From Streptomyces coelicoflavus (GTDB taxonomy: Bacteria; Actinomycetota; Actinomycetes; Streptomycetales; Streptomycetaceae), in NCBI RefSeq assembly GCF_003112555.1, contig NZ_BEWB01000008.1:1-64000 (forward strand): a stretch of 64,000 bases of DNA, in the 5' to 3' direction. Each line of letters starts with the position of its first letter. The first letter of the stretch is position 1. Positions 62,302 to 64,000 of the stretch are shown piece after piece. The notes beneath the pieces are model-generated. The model was not told where the DNA came from. It searched no databases and saw nothing but the letters and a program-made list of their open reading frames with translations. The translations under genes were made by a program, and so were the position numbers.

Positions 62302-63009
62302 ATGACGACGACCGACACCGCGGAGCCGACCCTCACGATCGACGAGCTGGCCGCGCGGGCCGGCGTCACGGTCCGCACGGTCCGCTTCTACGGCACCAGA
62401 GGACTGCTGCCGCCGCCGGTGCTCGGTCCCCGCCGGGTGGGGCACTACGGCCGGGAGCACCTGGCGCGACTGGCGCTGATCGAGGAATTGCAGCACCAGG
62501 GCATGACGCTGGCCGCCATCGAGCGGTATCTCAAGCGGCTGCCGGACGACCTGAGCCCCCACGACCTGGCGCTCCACCGCGCGGTGGTGGCCTCCTGGGC
62601 GCCGGAGGCGGTGGAGCGCGTCACCCGCGAGGAGCTGGGCAGGCGGGCGGGGCGGCCGCTCACCGACGAGGAGGTGGAGCGGCTGGGGGCGATGGACGTC
62701 GTGGTGCCCGACGGCGACGCCTACCGGGTGGACGTCGGGCTGCTGCGGCTCGGCGTCGAGCTGCTCGACGTGCCCTTCTCCCCCGAGACGGTCCTCGCCG
62801 CCCGCACCGCCCTCCTGGAGCACTCCCGCGCCGCCGCGCGCGACCTGTCGCGGCTGCTGCGCGACGCGGTCGCCGAACGGGAGGCTCCGGAGGTGCGGTC
62901 CCTGTCCGCCCACATGCACCCGCTGGTGGTGCAGGCGCTGCTCACCACGTTCCAGCGGTCGCTGCGCGAGGAGCTGCGGGAGTGGCTCGACAAGGAGGCC
63001 GGTGAATGA
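62302..63009 (+). CDS. MerR-family transcriptional regulator
   Basis: The product has 235 residues. The N-terminal winged helix reads IDELAARAGVTVRTVRFYGT, RGLLPPP, then HLARLALIEELQHQG. The long C-terminal part is helical with no Cys cluster, so it is not a metal sensor. It is convergent with a fadB-type gene nine bases away and divergent from a permease. Regulation of fatty-acid oxidation is likely by position. Confidence 0.92.
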   Translation: MTTTDTAEPTLTIDELAARAGVTVRTVRFYGTRGLLPPPVLGPRRVGHYGREHLARLALIEELQHQGMTLAAIERYLKRLPDDLSPHDLALHRAVVASWAPEAVERVTREELGRRAGRPLTDEEVERLGAMDVVVPDGDAYRVDVGLLRLGVELLDVPFSPETVLAARTALLEHSRAAARDLSRLLRDAVAEREAPEVRSLSAHMHPLVVQALLTTFQRSLREELREWLDKEAGE

Positions 63010-63018
63010 TCCGGCGGC

Positions 63019-64000
63019 TCAGCGGCCGTCCGTGAAGACCTCCCCCTTGTCCGCCTTCTCCACCAGCAGGGCGGGCGGCGTGAAGCGCTCGCCGTACCGG
63101 TCGGCCAGTTCGCGGGCGCGCGCCACGAAGCCGGGCAGGCCCCCCTCGTATCCGTTGACGTACTGAAGGACGCCGCCGGTCCAGCCGGGGAAGCCGATGC
63201 CGAAGATCGAGCCGATGTTGGCGTCGGCGACCGAGGTCAGGACGCCCTCCTCCAGGAGCTTGACGGTGTCGAGCGCCTCCGAGAAGAGCATGCGCTCCTG
63301 CATGTCCCGGAACGGGATCTCGTGTCCCGGCTCGGTGAAGTGCTCACGCAGGCCCGGCCAGAGTCCGGCCCGCCTGCCGTCCTCGCCGTACTCGTAGAAG
63401 CCGGCGCCGCCCGAGCGCCCGGGGCGGCCGAACTCGTCGACCATGCGGTCGACGACGGACTCCGCGGGGTGTGCGGTCCAGGTGCCGCCCGCCTCCTCCA
63501 CGGCACGGCGGGTCTCCTCGCGGATCCTGCGCGGGAGGGTGAGGGTCAGCTCGTCCATCAGGGAGAGCACCTTGGCCGGGTAGCCCGCCTGGGCCGCCGC
63601 CTGCTCCACGGACGCGGGCTCGATGCCCTCCCCCACCATGGCGACGCCCTCGTTGATGAAGTGGCCGATGACCCGGGAGGTGAAGAAGCCCCGCGAGTCG
63701 TTGACGACGATCGGCGTCTTCTTGATCTGCCGGACCAGGTCGAAGGCCCGCGCCAGCGTCTCCTCCCCCGTCCGCTCCCCCTTGATGATCTCCACCAGCG
63801 GCATCTTGTCCACGGGCGAGAAGAAGTGCAGCCCGATGAAGTCACCCTGCCGCTCGACGCCCTCGGCCAGCGCGGTGATGGGCAGTGTGGAGGTGTTGGA
63901 GCACAGCAGCGCGTCCGGGGCGACGACGTGCTCGATCTCCTGGAACACCTTGTGCTTGAGCGAGGTGTCCTCGAACACCGCCTCGATCACCGCGTCACAC
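63019..64000 (-). CDS. 3-hydroxyacyl-CoA dehydrogenase (FadB-type), 5' part outside window
   Basis: About 327 C-terminal codons are present and the frame runs off the window end. HAD blocks: VFEDTSLKHKVFQEIE, LCSNTSTLPITALAEGV, GLHFFSPVDKMPLVEII (catalytic His), then IVVNDSRGFFTSRVI. A second, C-terminal HAD repeat follows (MLFSEALDTVKLLEEGV, GIGFPGWTGGVLQYV). This architecture matches the beta-oxidation trifunctional alpha subunit, whose enoyl-CoA hydratase half would lie beyond the edge. Confidence 0.93.
   Translation of the reverse strand, partial: CDAVIEAVFEDTSLKHKVFQEIEHVVAPDALLCSNTSTLPITALAEGVERQGDFIGLHFFSPVDKMPLVEIIKGERTGEETLARAFDLVRQIKKTPIVVNDSRGFFTSRVIGHFINEGVAMVGEGIEPASVEQAAAQAGYPAKVLSLMDELTLTLPRRIREETRRAVEEAGGTWTAHPAESVVDRMVDEFGRPGRSGGAGFYEYGEDGRRAGLWPGLREHFTEPGHEIPFRDMQERMLFSEALDTVKLLEEGVLTSVADANIGSIFGIGFPGWTGGVLQYVNGYEGGLPGFVARARELADRYGERFTPPALLVEKADKGEVFTDGR

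Overview
The window reads as high-GC actinomycete chromosome, almost certainly Streptomyces. Reasons: very GC-rich third codon positions, many GTG starts, frequent 4-bp GTGA/ATGA start-stop overlaps, and a hopanoid / CDP-alcohol / idi / tex gene order like the SCO67xx region of S. coelicolor (recalled, not searched). No tRNA, rRNA or CRISPR array was seen.

Region 1 (about 1-18.3 kb) is an accessory island of biological-conflict genes, visibly less GC-biased than the rest. It holds: a nuclease-like domain fused to an NB-ARC NTPase and TPR-like repeats (1-3333, minus, cut by the window edge); a NACHT-type NTPase with a very long helical-repeat tail (3990-8273, plus); a 128-aa protein with two membrane helices (8368-8754, plus); a decayed IS256-family element (8814-10193); a TPR/HEAT-repeat protein without an NTPase (10588-13443, minus); and a two-gene trypco1-like / trypsin-NACHT-HEAT operon (14152-18221, minus). 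The NACHT protein, the membrane protein (two copies) and the HEAT protein all carry the same glycine-rich motif of about 20 residues, roughly G-x-R-S-(I/V)-A-A-G-G-(D/N)-(I/V)-G-x-x-x-T-G-D-G. It lies N-terminal in the large receptor-like proteins and C-terminal in the small membrane protein. This layout suggests a receptor-effector signalling system working through motif self-assembly, and is the strongest candidate here for an undescribed system.

Region 2 (18.3-25.5 kb) is the return to core chromosome: decayed small membrane genes, an MBL-fold hydrolase divergent from a TetR regulator, an SGNH hydrolase, a LysM-M23 endopeptidase behind a ydaO-type (c-di-AMP) riboswitch, a tyrosine-phosphatase-like gene, and an XRE-cupin regulator with a DUF6126 partner behind an array of palindromes.

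Region 3 (25.6-38.6 kb, minus) is a near-complete hopanoid operon: hpnC-hpnD-DUF6380-hpnE-polyprenyl synthase-shc-hpnG-hpnH-ispG-dxs-hpnO. dxs and ispG feed the MEP pathway, the prenyl synthase makes farnesyl diphosphate, HpnCDE make squalene, Shc cyclises it, and HpnH/G/O build the C35 side chain.

Region 4 (38.9-45.9 kb, minus) is an envelope-polymer or lipid cluster: a two-gene ABC exporter, a GT2 glycosyltransferase, a CDP-alcohol phosphotransferase, an sn-glycerol-1-phosphate-dehydrogenase-like enzyme, a nucleotidyltransferase and a DUF5941/CDP-alcohol phosphotransferase protein, largely with overlapping ends.

Region 5 (46.4-64 kb) is housekeeping: a CDF metal exporter, idi, an anti-sigma-type ATPase, an enoyl-CoA hydratase, DJ-1 and GlxA proteins, an SCO6745-family protein, a 43-aa LPFR peptide, tex, an ABC-F ATPase, a D-amino-acid oxidase, a BCCT transporter, a macro-domain protein, an amino-acid permease, a MerR regulator and a partial fadB-type gene.
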